Notes under the pieces: generated by a model | Told to the model about the DNA's origin: nothing | Database searches by the model: none | The model's input: only the letters and a program-made list of their open reading frames with translations | Shown here: positions 26,831 to 34,513 of the stretch, piece after piece | Layout: the number at the start of each line of letters is the position of its first letter | How positions within the stretch are numbered: the stretch's first letter is position 1 | Program-made: the position numbers and the translations under genes | DNA from: Bacillota bacterium | Lineage (GTDB): Bacteria > Bacillota > UBA4882 > UBA8346 | Direction: 5' to 3' | Assembly (NCBI GenBank): GCA_023435225.1 | Contig: JAEYRX010000052.1 | Span: forward strand, 1-57,431 | Length of the DNA stretch: 57,431 nt

Positions 26831-27565
26831 CTATTTTTTCCTATACCAATACCGGTAAATCTCTTTAAATCCCATTTTCCGATAGAGATTTTCAGCGGGA
26901 GAGTTGCCTACTACTACTGACAAATAAGCATGTTCTATTTTATCATCATTTGCAGCCGATAGAATCCCATCCATTATATCTTGACCATAACCTTCACCAC
27001 GATATTTTTGATCCACAATAATATCAAAGATCCCTATATAGCCCAGTTCGATTGCCCCGTAGCCGCAGCCGACGGTTTTACCGTCAACCTTTTTCCTTAC
27101 CACGATAACTTTCCCGAGGATATTATGAAGAATTGCTTTGGCGGTTTTTTGGTATAGTTCATTCTCCAAATTCGAACAATTAAAGAAATCCTTTATCCAT
27201 TCATCGGTAATTTCTGTTTCCAACAAAACTCCATTGGGTTTTCGATAGTGATAACTGTCCATATCCAATACTCTTACTGAGGTTTCATCCAAGCGGATAT
27301 AATTTCTACTTTCCAATTCCCTATCAATATCCGGTGGGTTACTGTCTGCAGTTAACTTGAAAATTACCGGTAAATTATGTTGTTGATAGATTTGTTCGCA
27401 TGTTTCAATCTTTTTAGATAACGGCAGGATGGAATGGTAAAGCGGGTTGATGGAATTCGACCGTTTGGTATAGCCATTGGCAAACCGCAAAATCCAACCG
27501 TCATATAGTTTGGTTTGTAAGGACGGCCAGGCGTTTAGGGATAGTTCTTCAAAGGTGGTTATCAT
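26831..27565 (-). CDS. GNAT-family N-acetyltransferase
   Basis: This 244-residue protein has a C-terminal GNAT domain with the acetyl-CoA loop in DQKYRGEGYGQDIMDGIL (Q/RxxGxG/A type), followed by AYLSVVVGNSPAENLYRKMGFKEIYRYWYR. The N-terminal half (about 1-130) resembles a degenerate second GNAT fold (FEELSLNAWPSLQT...YDGWILRFANGYTKRSNSINP), a common arrangement in this subfamily. The substrate is unknown. It is transcribed alone. Confidence 0.85.
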   Translation of the reverse strand: MITTFEELSLNAWPSLQTKLYDGWILRFANGYTKRSNSINPLYHSILPLSKKIETCEQIYQQHNLPVIFKLTADSNPPDIDRELESRNYIRLDETSVRVLDMDSYHYRKPNGVLLETEITDEWIKDFFNCSNLENELYQKTAKAILHNILGKVIVVRKKVDGKTVGCGYGAIELGYIGIFDIIVDQKYRGEGYGQDIMDGILSAANDDKIEHAYLSVVVGNSPAENLYRKMGFKEIYRYWYRKK

Positions 27566-27773
27566 TGTTTTCTCCGTTTGCTAATATTTCTCTATTTATC
27601 ATTATCTAAAATTACGGCAACCATAATGAAATATTTCCGTAAATGTTCTGAAAATCCTTCCATAAGTTTACATTAGCTGTTAGTAAAAATTTATGTTTAG
27701 ATTAATTGTGGCAAAAATATAAATTATTTGTAAGAGAATCCGATAATGTAATTGGTGGAAATTTATGTATTAA

Positions 27774-28906
27774 TCCGATCACAAGACCTCTCAGCTATTA
27801 AAAATTACCGCTGATATTTTGGAGATAAAAGCGACTTTACCGGTAGGGAAATACCCGGACCGCTTATATGTGCTGGGCGATGACCGAGTGGCCGTTTTAA
27901 ATAGAGACCTGCGTGAAACAGAGGAATTAGGGTCGGAACTAAGGGCCAAAGGTTCCATTAAATTGATTGATACTTTAAATAACTCAATAGTTGAGGAACG
28001 GAAGTTAAAAGATTCCAATGTTTATCCGGTATGGTACGAAGAGAATAAAGTTCTAATAGTAGCGGTTGACTATTCCTATATGTTCGGTGGCTGGGGAGTA
28101 AAGGGCAAAGGGGAGTTTATGAAAATAACCAAAGAGGGAATCAAATATAGTTTAATAAGGGAGGGTGGCTCGATCTCGATTATTTACCGCAGTATGACCG
28201 GTTATATATTTTAGGTGATAAGACTATGGAAGTGATAGATTATAATGATGATACCGTAAGTACCTTCAAGACCGGCAAAAACGTGGTTTCCTTATTAAGC
28301 GGTACTTATCTCTGTGGAATGCAATATCTGAATGACTCTAATTATGAGATTATTTATTGCACCGGTAACGGGAATGTCCGGTTTTTCGACCTAACCAAGA
28401 ACATCATGGTAAAAGAGGTAAAATGCGGCCGAGAAAACAAAAGGTCTATCCAGCAGCTTTTTGGAAACAGCGAATATGAAGTAATGACGACAACTAACGA
28501 TGATAAATCTGTTTATTATGTGTTGAACTCAGGTACGAAGGATATTACAGTTATAAATCAAGATTTAGAAGTTGTTACTTATATCGCTGATAAAGATCCG
28601 CTTTTTGGTATATTTCAGCTGGAGACACCCAATTATCAAACAATAGCGGTAACCGAAAAGAAGGTTTACCGGATTACTAATGAAAATACTTTGGTCCCCA
28701 TATACGAATTCAATGAGAAACCTAAAATTTGTGACTTTTTGGAAGAAAACGGACGGGCAATTCTATGGACGGACAAAGAGATGGTGGTTATAGATGCTGC
28801 TAATTGTGAAATCAAGAACCAGTATTGTTGGTATGTTAAGAAGGATGAAGTCGGATCAAAGCTTTCCAAAGGTACACAGCGGTATTGGTTTTTAAAAACG
28901 CTGTAG
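27774..28906 (+). pseudogene. Frameshifted beta-propeller-like gene
   Basis: Two reading frames form one product. Frame 1 (open from 27774) ends at 28214. The other frame carries on from about 28163 to 28906. Around 28160-28170 the second frame reads on smoothly as WLDLDYLPQYDRLYILGDKT, which echoes PDRLYVLGDDRVAVLN of frame 1, so one indel has split the gene. The protein (about 370 residues) consists of short repeated strands (IIYCTGNGNVRFFDL, ITVINQDLEVV, AILWTDKEMVVID), as in WD/NHL-type propellers. There is no ribosome site before the first start (TTG 27819), and the 5' end may also be lost. Confidence 0.6.
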
Positions 28907-29302
28907 ATTCCTATGAGGATATAGGGGCTGCCAGTTTAATTTCCGACTGCGCAGTACTTTGCTTTGTTTGCGCCGACCGTATAGCATGGTGATTTTGTCG
29001 GCTTTGACTTTATCCTGAAAAGCCACCCGGGCGATTTTTAGGGTTTTGATATATTGCTGGTGGGCTTTTTCCCAAATATTGTTCAACTCGGCGGTAGCGG
29101 CGACCTGATCGCCGTATTCTTTTTTCTGGGCGTTTTGAAGGGCCGCCGCTTCGTCGTAGAGACTTTTTCCCACCGTTAGTTTTCCCTCGGTGTAGCCGTA
29201 ACCGGCTAAAGCTGTTTTAATGCCGTCGTTGGCGATAGCGTTTTCGATCATTGTCTGAGCGGATAAGAGAAATTGGTTGATCCGGTTTTTTTCGTTTGCC
29301 AT
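28892..29302 (-). pseudogene. C-terminally truncated helical protein gene
   Basis: This 136-residue frame starts at an ATG with AAGGAGTG upstream. It encodes a mostly helical protein with MIENAIANDGIKTALAGYGYT, KSLYDEAAALQNAQKKEYGDQ and KTLKIARVAFQD. I recall this pattern from a family of conserved bacterial proteins of unknown function that are usually longer and continue after LYGRRKQS. Here, after LYGRRKQSK, the sequence turns into an unrelated basic tail and runs into the 3' end of the convergent gene. It is therefore probably truncated or frameshifted. Confidence 0.55.
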
Positions 29303-29341
29303 GATGATAATGCACTCCTTGTTTTTTTATTTAGTCGGAAA

Positions 29342-29653
29342 TCAAAAGTTGTGACTTTTGACATTTGACTCTTTAGTTGTTGTTCGTTTTTGAGCAGTGA
29401 TTTTTAATAAAGATTTATTTTTGATGTTAAAAGAAACTCTAGACCACAAATCAATCTGCCCCTCTCCAGAACATACTGGATTAACAACAGTGCATGGAGA
29501 GGGGCGCGGCATTAATATTACTAAGACCGACCGACGCTCTGGCGGGGTGAGGCGGTGGTATTCTACGATTTTTTGATGGTATTCAACGATTTTGACACGG
29601 TATTCAATGATTTTTTTATGGTCGGCAACGATTTTTTTATGGTATTCGATCAT
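29342..29653 (-). other. Heptad-repeat ORF reading through the tandem array
   Basis: A 103-codon minus-strand frame begins inside the 21-bp array. Its first 32 residues are coiled-coil heptads of the type KIVEYHQ (IEYHKKI, VADHKKI, IEYRVKI, VEYHQKI). The rest, RLTPPERRSVLV and onward, reads through a palindromic element and looks non-coding. The heptads continue upstream in the same frame to 29766 but are interrupted by a TAA. It is either a relic of a coiled-coil gene or a chance open frame in the repeat. Confidence 0.4.
29458..29505. repeat. Small palindromic element
   Basis: GCCCCTCTCCA and TGGAGAGGGGC are perfect 11-bp inverted repeats around a 26-nt loop. The GC-rich arms stand out from the AT-rich surroundings. 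Confidence 0.7.
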
Positions 29654-29766
29654 TTTCCGGTGGTGTTGATCGATTTTCGGGTGGTCGGGAACGATTTTTT
29701 AGTGGTATTGATCGATTTTTTTATGGTTTGCTATTATTTTTAGGTGGTATTTAATGATTTTTCCAT
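29557..29766. repeat. Ten-unit 21-bp tandem repeat
   Basis: Exactly ten units of 21 bp, each beginning GGT and usually reading GGTATTCAACGATTTTTTTAT with substitutions but no indels. 21 bp equals seven codons; on the minus strand each unit encodes one KIVEYHQ-like heptad. The conserved GGT and GATTTT cores and indel-free spacing suggest coding selection at some time. Confidence 0.85.
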
Positions 29767-29956
29767 AGTGTTGGTAGAAGTTCCTTGAATATTGTTTTTT
29801 TGGAAAAACGATACAAGTAATGTAACATAATTTGGAAGGGAATGCAATATTAAATTCGGAAAATATTAGATAATAGATAATTTTGTGATATTTTCTGATG
29901 TTTGGAGGTGATGGAGAGAGGCAATGGTTATGTTAAATTTTTGGGAATAAATTCAA

Positions 29957-30118
29957 CCCCCGAGGGGCTGGGTTATTTTAGTTAGCTCCAATAAGTTTTC
30001 AATATCATCCAAACCTCTACCCAGCCCATTTATGGGGTTGAGAACGATTTAATCATACAGCCCAGGGGTTTTGAATCAGCTTCAATTTATAACATCTGCC
30101 CTGGGTGATGAGTAACAA
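29957..30118. repeat. GGGGCTGGGT-type palindromic element, copy A
   Basis: AACCCCCGAGGGGCTGGGTT, ACCCAGCCCATTTATGGGGTT, then CAGCCCAGGGGTTTTGAATC, TGCCCTGGGTGATGAGTAAC. A near copy is at 31047-31218, and modules recur at 24545-24690. It is built of nested inverted repeats. The stretch 29767-29956 shows nothing recognisable. Confidence 0.7.
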
Positions 30119-30152
30119 ACAAAAAATAGGCGTCCCCCGGCACCACATTCAT

Positions 30153-30185
30153 ACTCTCGCCTCTCGCCTCGTGCCTCACGCCTAT
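30153..30185. repeat. GAGGC heptamer repeat (reverse orientation)
   Basis: CTCGCCTCTCGCCTCGTGCC and onward repeats every 7 nt. It sits just before the ribosome site of the dead SymE-like copy A. Confidence 0.7.
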
Positions 30186-30199
30186 ACGGAGGAACACCC

Positions 30200-30406
30200 A
30201 TGCAAATACGCGTCCACCAACACACCGTCGGCGCCATCCGCCACGGTAAATCTTAAGTCCCACTGATCCGCCTCTCCGGCAAATGGCTGGAAAACTGCGG
30301 CTTCAAACCGGGCTCCAAGTTTGTAGTGAATGAAATGAAGGATATGCTTTACTTGACGTTGGACGATGATGATGGGTTGACGGGGGAATTGTCGGGCATG
30401 TTGTGA
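30200..30406 (+). pseudogene. SymE-like toxin pseudogene, copy A
   Basis: The frame starts at ATG 30200 behind GGAGG. It has an in-frame TAA at 30254 (codon 19), then continues open to TGA 30404. The downstream part, VPLIRLSGKWLENCGFKPGS followed by KFVVNEMKDMLYLTL, matches the SymE/AbrB-fold toxin pattern (RLSGKWLE..GF..G). A second damaged copy lies 510 bp downstream. Confidence 0.6.
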
Positions 30407-30639
30407 GCTTGAATCGGTGGTTAGACCCCTCCACTTTGTCGCCTCCCCGCCCGGAGAGGCAAAACCATCATGCTACGAAGTATTCAAGAATAAAGTGCTG
30501 TAAAAAGTAGACAACGAAGTTCAGCTTTGTATGTTGTCCTGTCCCCGAGCGGGGAAAGGTGGCCGCCAGGCCGGAAAGGGGTCTGCGCCCAAGTTTTCGA
30601 CATATATTTTTTGCTTAAACCAATCAATCAAAAAACAGG

Positions 30640-30884
30640 CGTCCCCGGCACCACATTCACTCTCACACCTCTCGCCTCGTGCCTCACGCCTATCCCAGGA
30701 GGAACACCCATGCAAATCTTCGTCCATCAACACACCGTCGATTCCATCCACCACGGCAAAAATCAAGTCCACTAATCCGCCTCTCCGGCAAATAGCTGGA
30801 GAACTGCGGCTTCAAACCCAGGTCCAAGTTTGTCGCTAATGAAATGAAGGATATGCTTTACTTGACGTTGGATGATCAAAATTG
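30640..30884 (+). pseudogene. SymE-like toxin pseudogene, copy B with duplicated 5' flank
   Basis: This block repeats 30131-30397, including the GAGGC heptamer repeat and GGAGG site. ATG is at 30710. A single-base deletion (GTCCAC in place of GTCCCAC) shifts the frame into TAA after 21 codons, and a TGG has become TAG. The match ends near 30877. Between the copies (30407-30639) lies a GC-rich stretch with CCCCGAGCGGGG and GGTGGCCGCCAGGCCGG palindromes but no gene. Confidence 0.6.
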
Positions 30885-31046
30885 AAAATTTAAAAGGGAA
30901 AATAGAAAAAGTAAAGGTATTAGCCTTTTCACCGCCCAGAGCAGAAGCTACAATTCATTGCCCTATCAAAACCGGGTCGCTCTTAGACATCCTTGTCTTC
31001 CGCGACTTTGACCCGTCCTGGGTCACAGGCTGTTGTCTAAAAACTA

Positions 31047-31218
31047 TCTTAACCCCCAAGGGGCTGGGCGAATAATTTTTAGACCAGAAAGACAATTCTT
31101 TTTTAAAACACTCCAAAGCCCAACCTAGCCCATTTATGGGGTTGAGAATTTATTTATCTACAGCCCAGGGGTTTTGAATCAGCTTCAATTTATTAACAGC
31201 TGCCCTGGGTGATGAGTA
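31047..31218. repeat. GGGGCTGGGT-type palindromic element, copy B
   Basis: It repeats the modules of 29957-30118 in the same order (AACCCCC.AGGGGCTGGG, TAGCCCATTTATGGGGTTGAG, CAGCCCAGGGGTTTTGAATC, GCCCTGGGTGATGAGTAAC). The middle spacer differs, so the palindromic modules are better kept than the spacer. 30885-31046 and 31219-31540 hold no gene I can support. Confidence 0.7.
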
Positions 31219-31540
31219 ACAATCAAAAAAATAGGCGCCAGATAAAAATTAAAAATAGAAAATGGAAAAGTGAGAACAATTTACTGTTGTATGATTATCC
31301 GCTATAATGCGCACATTTTTTGTGCTTTTTTTTATTTTCTAAATACCCTATTTCCCTCACAATTGAACTTTTTCCTTGATTTCAATATAGTTGGCATGGT
31401 TCATGCTTTATATATTTTTCACTACTATCACCTCCAGGATCCAGGATTAATTGAGAAGTGTGACAATAAAAACAAATAAAACAATAAGGTCTACAATTAT
31501 CACAAAAATCTAATTCAAAAATTTAATTCTACACATTTTA

Positions 31541-31569
31541 TTGACGAATTAGGGAGTACATGATATACT
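31541..31569 (+). promoter_or_regulatory. Promoter of infC-rpmI-rplT
   Basis: TTGACG (31541-31546), a 17-bp spacer and TATACT (31564-31569). Confidence 0.8.
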
Positions 31570-31574
31570 GTCAC

Positions 31575-31694
31575 TAGTTTAAACAAGTAGAAGCCATCCG
31601 CTTCTCACCTAAGAACAAAAGTTACTTGGGTCAATAACACCAGATTATTTGATTTTGGCGTTTTTAGCGGGTGGTAAATTCATCCGCTTTTTTT
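31575..31694 (+). promoter_or_regulatory. infC/L20-type leader attenuator
   Basis: The 190-nt leader has a hairpin AGAAGC-CATCC-GCTTCT (31589-31605), a second hairpin ACCTAAG/CTTGGGT, and a terminator GCGGGTG/CATCCGC with seven T (31667-31694). The first hairpin's CCATCCGC (31594-31601) can pair with GCGGGTGG (31667-31674), the 5' arm of the terminator. This gives mutually exclusive folds, as in L20-autoregulated leaders. Confidence 0.75.
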
Positions 31695-31767
31695 ATTTCT
31701 GCGGATTGATTACCAGTTATCTATTTTAAAAATTGTCGATTGGAATTATGTTGGGAGGTGGCTGCTT

Positions 31768-32280
31768 ATTAGTAACGAGTTGCGCATTAACGAGGAGATC
31801 CGGGTCAAGGAGATCCGGGTGGTTAGCCCTGAAGGTGAACAGTTGGGGATAATGGCGGTAAAGGACGCTTTGAAGATTGCTCTCGAAAAGGAACTTGATC
31901 TGGTCGAAGTAGCTCCTACGGCCAAACCACCGGTTTGCCGGATTATGGACTACGGGAAATACCGTTATGAGCAGAGCAAACGTGAGCGGGAAGCCCGTAA
32001 AAAACAAAGAATTATTGAAGTCAAAGAAATTAGAATGACTCCAAAAATTGAAACTCATGATTTTCAGGTAAAAGTGAAGGCTGCCCAAAAGTTTCTCAAG
32101 GATGGAGATAAGGTCAAGGCGATCATTCGTTTCCGAGGTCGGGAGATTGTTCATGCCGAGTTAGGTAAAGTTCTCCTGATGCAACTCTTTGAGGGTGTTC
32201 AGGATTTCGCGGTTATGGAGCGGGAACCAAAAATCGAAGGCAAAAACATGATTATGATTCTCGCCGGCAAAGCAGAATAA
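31768..32280 (+). CDS. infC: Translation initiation factor IF-3
   Basis: About 170 residues with the full IF-3 plan: RINEEIRVKEIRVVSPEGEQLG at the N-terminus, a Lys/Arg-rich linker (KREREARKKQR, about 75-90) and the C-terminal domain with KVKAAQKFLKDGDKVKA and GREIVH. The start is placed at ATT 31768, with GGGAGGTGG at the right distance; the first in-frame ATG is far inside. A rare ATT/ATA/ATC start is the hallmark of infC, because IF-3 rejects it and so limits its own synthesis. It is first in the classic infC-rpmI-rplT operon. Confidence 0.97.
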   Translation: MSNELRINEEIRVKEIRVVSPEGEQLGIMAVKDALKIALEKELDLVEVAPTAKPPVCRIMDYGKYRYEQSKREREARKKQRIIEVKEIRMTPKIETHDFQVKVKAAQKFLKDGDKVKAIIRFRGREIVHAELGKVLLMQLFEGVQDFAVMEREPKIEGKNMIMILAGKAE

Positions 32281-32340
32281 ATTATGGATTTAATTAAGTT
32301 TATTATCTAACGTTTATAGGATAAAGAGAGGAGCATTAGC

Positions 32341-32535
32341 ATGCCGAAAATGAAGACCCATCGCGGGGCCGCTAAACGTTTTAAAGTTACCGGCAGTGGA
32401 AAAGTTAAAAGAAACAACGCTTATAAAAGACATTTGTTGGAATCCAAGAATGCCAAACGGAAACGAGGATTAAGAAAAGCCGGACTCGTAAGCCCTGGAG
32501 ATATGGGAAGAGTTGAAAGAATGTTGGGGCTTTAA
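32341..32535 (+). CDS. rpmI: 50S ribosomal protein L35
   Basis: This 64-residue basic protein begins MPKMKTHRGAAKRFKVTGSG and carries KRNNAYKRHLLESKNAKRKR, the L35 signature, at the usual length. It lies 60 bp after infC with GAGAGGAG before the ATG. It is followed by a 152-bp gap holding a heptamer-repeat hairpin before rplT, longer than usual for this pair. Confidence 0.97.
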   Translation: MPKMKTHRGAAKRFKVTGSGKVKRNNAYKRHLLESKNAKRKRGLRKAGLVSPGDMGRVERMLGL

Positions 32536-32668
32536 TCAATTGAGAATTGAGAGTTGACAATTGACAATCAAACTTTCTAAATTTAAAGTAACTAATGATT
32601 TGCTCAATAAGTATCAATTGAATTTCTTTTTTCTATTCTCAATTCCCAATTCTAAATTGTCAATTATA
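32536..32668. repeat. Inverted ATTGAGA heptamer-repeat element inside the r-protein operon
   Basis: The left arm CAATTGAGAATTGAGAG (from 32539) with TTGACAATTGACAAT and the right arm ATTCTCAATTCCCAATT...AATTGTCAATT are imperfect reverse complements flanking about 60 nt. It would form a long hairpin in the rpmI-rplT mRNA. Confidence 0.7.
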
Positions 32669-32687
32669 TAGACTGGGGGAGATATTT

Positions 32688-33041
32688 ATGCCAAGAGTAA
32701 AAGGTGGTTTTACCAGCCGCCATCGTCATAAAAAGATTTTAAAGTTTGCCAAAGGTTACCGGGGTTCAAAGAGCCGTCTCTTCAGACCTGCTAATGCACA
32801 AGTTTTAAAGTCATTAGCCTATGCATTGAGAGACCGACGCGCAAAAAAACGTGATTTTCGTAAACTTTGGATTACCAGGATAAACGCTGCCGCCAGGATG
32901 AATGGAATGTCCTATAGTACCTTCATCAGTGGTTTGAAAAAAGCTGGCGTTCAGGTTAACCGGAAGGTTTTAGCCGACTTAGCTGTTAATGACGGTCAAG
33001 CTTTTCAGGATTTAGTTACAGTAGCTAAATCGGATAAATAG
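32688..33041 (+). CDS. rplT: 50S ribosomal protein L20
   Basis: This 117-residue protein shows the L20 landmarks: MPRVKGGFTSRHRHKKILK, GSKSRLFRPANAQVLKSL, YAYRDRR-like ALRDRRAKKRDFRKLWI and INAAARMNGMSYSTFI. It is an early 50S assembly protein. In Firmicutes it represses its own operon by binding the leader RNA, and a matching leader is present at 31575-31694. The RBS is GGGGGAG. Confidence 0.97.
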   Translation: MPRVKGGFTSRHRHKKILKFAKGYRGSKSRLFRPANAQVLKSLAYALRDRRAKKRDFRKLWITRINAAARMNGMSYSTFISGLKKAGVQVNRKVLADLAVNDGQAFQDLVTVAKSDK

Positions 33042-33053
33042 AAAAATCTTTAT

Positions 33054-33078
33054 TAGACAGGATTAACACGGATTTACT
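33054..33078. repeat. GGATTAACACGGAT single arm
   Basis: ACAGGATTAACACGGATTTA lies directly after rplT; no clear right arm is seen before the terminator. Confidence 0.55.
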
Positions 33079-33110
33079 GATTCAAAAAAGTTTATAAAAT
33101 AAAGATAAGA

Positions 33111-33136
33111 AAGACCCGGCGAACCGGGTCTTTTCT
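33111..33136. terminator. Bidirectional terminator between rplT and the OmpA-domain gene
   Basis: AAGACCCGG and CCGGGTCTT form a 9-bp stem around CGAA, flanked by T-rich sequence on both strands. It serves two convergent genes. Confidence 0.85.
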
Positions 33137-34104
33137 TATTCTTCATTACGGATACAATCTTCTTCGGAAGGTTCGGTATCCCAAACCATAACGTCTACCC
33201 GGCGATTGAACTGCCAGGCTTCCTCATCATGGCCTGATTTAAGCGGATGTTCTTCACCATAAGAAAATAATATGATACGTTGAGGGTCGATACCCTTATC
33301 GATTAAGTATTGTTTTACGGCTTCGGCTCTTCGGGATGATAATCCCATATTATAATCATTAGAGCCTCTTTCGTCTGTATGCCCGCTCAAAGAGATAAAC
33401 AATTCGCCGTTCTCCGAAAGAACTTCCAAATCAGAATCCAAAGCGGATATCTGATCCGGACGAAGTTCCGACTTATCATAGTCAAAGAAGATCGCTGATA
33501 GAGAATCATTCAGGTCTGCAGCCGAAGTCTCTTCCTCTTCAACTACAGCTGCTATTTCAGCCTCATCTTCAACCAGAACATCCTCATCAGATTCGTCGGC
33601 AGCGTCCTCCTCAATAATTTCCTCCTCGGAATCAGCGTCAACCTCGGATTCATCGGCGGCGTCTTCCTCGGTTACAGCTACTTCTTGGACAGCTGTTTCT
33701 TCGACTGTTGCATCTTCTTCAGCAGGGAGAGTTTCTTCAATGGGAACTGCCTCAATCTTTAATCCACCTTTGAGGATGGATATTTTTTTGGCTTTATTTA
33801 TTACAATTACATCCCAATTACCAGGAGCTTTTCCATTGAGGTCAAAAGTACATACCAAATGAGTTTTAGAAACATACTTGATATCAGTTGGGAGAATGTC
33901 CTCTTGGCCATCTAGAGCTAATTTTACTGTTGATCTGCTGTAAAAATGTTTTCCGGTAAGTGTGAGAGTAATAGCCTGATTATTTACCCCACTCGTAGGT
34001 GTAATAGTAAATAATTCGGGAGTAAAGCATCCCATAGTGATACAACCCAGGCTGAATAGTACAATGAGGGATAACAGAACACTTAATAATTTTCTTAACT
34101 GCAC
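33136..34104 (-). CDS. OmpA-domain (Pal-like) lipoprotein with TIG domain
   Basis: About 322 residues from GTG 34104. That start is preferred because GGAGGTG lies just upstream; ATG 34119 overlaps the ribosome site. The hydrophobic signal ends in lipobox-like LGC or MGC. An IPT/TIG-like beta domain (about 25-110) follows (ITPTSGVNNQAITLTLTGKHF). Then comes a very acidic Glu/Asp/Ala linker (about 115-190). The OmpA C-terminal domain (about 195-310) has SGHTDERGSNDYNMGLSSRRAEAV in two stretches, with the Asp/Arg that grip peptidoglycan. Such proteins tie an outer membrane to the wall. Confidence 0.88.
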   Translation of the reverse strand: MQLRKLLSVLLSLIVLFSLGCITMGCFTPELFTITPTSGVNNQAITLTLTGKHFYSRSTVKLALDGQEDILPTDIKYVSKTHLVCTFDLNGKAPGNWDVIVINKAKKISILKGGLKIEAVPIEETLPAEEDATVEETAVQEVAVTEEDAADESEVDADSEEEIIEEDAADESDEDVLVEDEAEIAAVVEEEETSAADLNDSLSAIFFDYDKSELRPDQISALDSDLEVLSENGELFISLSGHTDERGSNDYNMGLSSRRAEAVKQYLIDKGIDPQRIILFSYGEEHPLKSGHDEEAWQFNRRVDVMVWDTEPSEEDCIRNEE

Positions 34105-34292
34105 AAATTTCACCTCCATTTTTAGATTTTTAAATCATTCTTTAAAAAAACCCCTCCCTCCGTTTTTAAAAGTTTGTCCGTTAATATTTCATAAGGACAA
34201 ACTACTATTAGTAGCAATATGCGAGAAAAATCTTTTTGCAACTTTATACATTAATTTCTATTACAATCCAATGGAGTTTATGCAAAAATTAA

Positions 34293-34425
34293 TTGAGGGA
34301 TTTTCATAATTAATAAATTTAACTTTTGGATACAACATATTGATAGATATATCTGGGTTGTTCACTATATATTGTATCCAAAAAATAATTATGGAAATTA
34401 TGAAACTCCCTTAATTGTGATATAG
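34293..34425. repeat. TTGATACAA/CTGGG structured element, intact copy
   Basis: The outer stem pairs GGGATTTTCATAA (34297-34309) with TTATGAAACTCCC (34398-34410). The inner stem pairs TTTTGGATACAA (34324-34335) with TTGTATCCAAAA (34372-34383). The loop has GATAGATATATCTGGG. Its stems differ from the other copies by paired changes. Confidence 0.75.
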
Positions 34426-34513
34426 AATGAAATATTTATGGTTGTTTATGCACCAAGAATTGATTGAAGGGAGTTTGTTATAAAAATTACTAAATTTTAT
34501 TTTTATTGATATA

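Noticed and set aside
29555..29743. Plus-strand 62-codon ORF rich in Phe/Asp/Val
   Set aside because: It is the antisense of the 21-bp array, has no ribosome site and an improbable composition; the minus-strand heptad reading is more sensible.
29557..29766. Regular 21-bp repeats as a CRISPR array
   Set aside because: The units are directly adjacent with no unique spacers, are degenerate, and no cas gene is present.
30521..31075. Several ORFs of 67-102 codons on both strands
   Set aside because: They run through duplicated pseudogene and palindromic sequence, overlap each other, and resemble no protein family.
31270..31479. 69-codon plus-strand ORF before the infC promoter
   Set aside because: No ribosome site, aromatic-rich unlikely composition and no recognisable motif; treated as non-coding.
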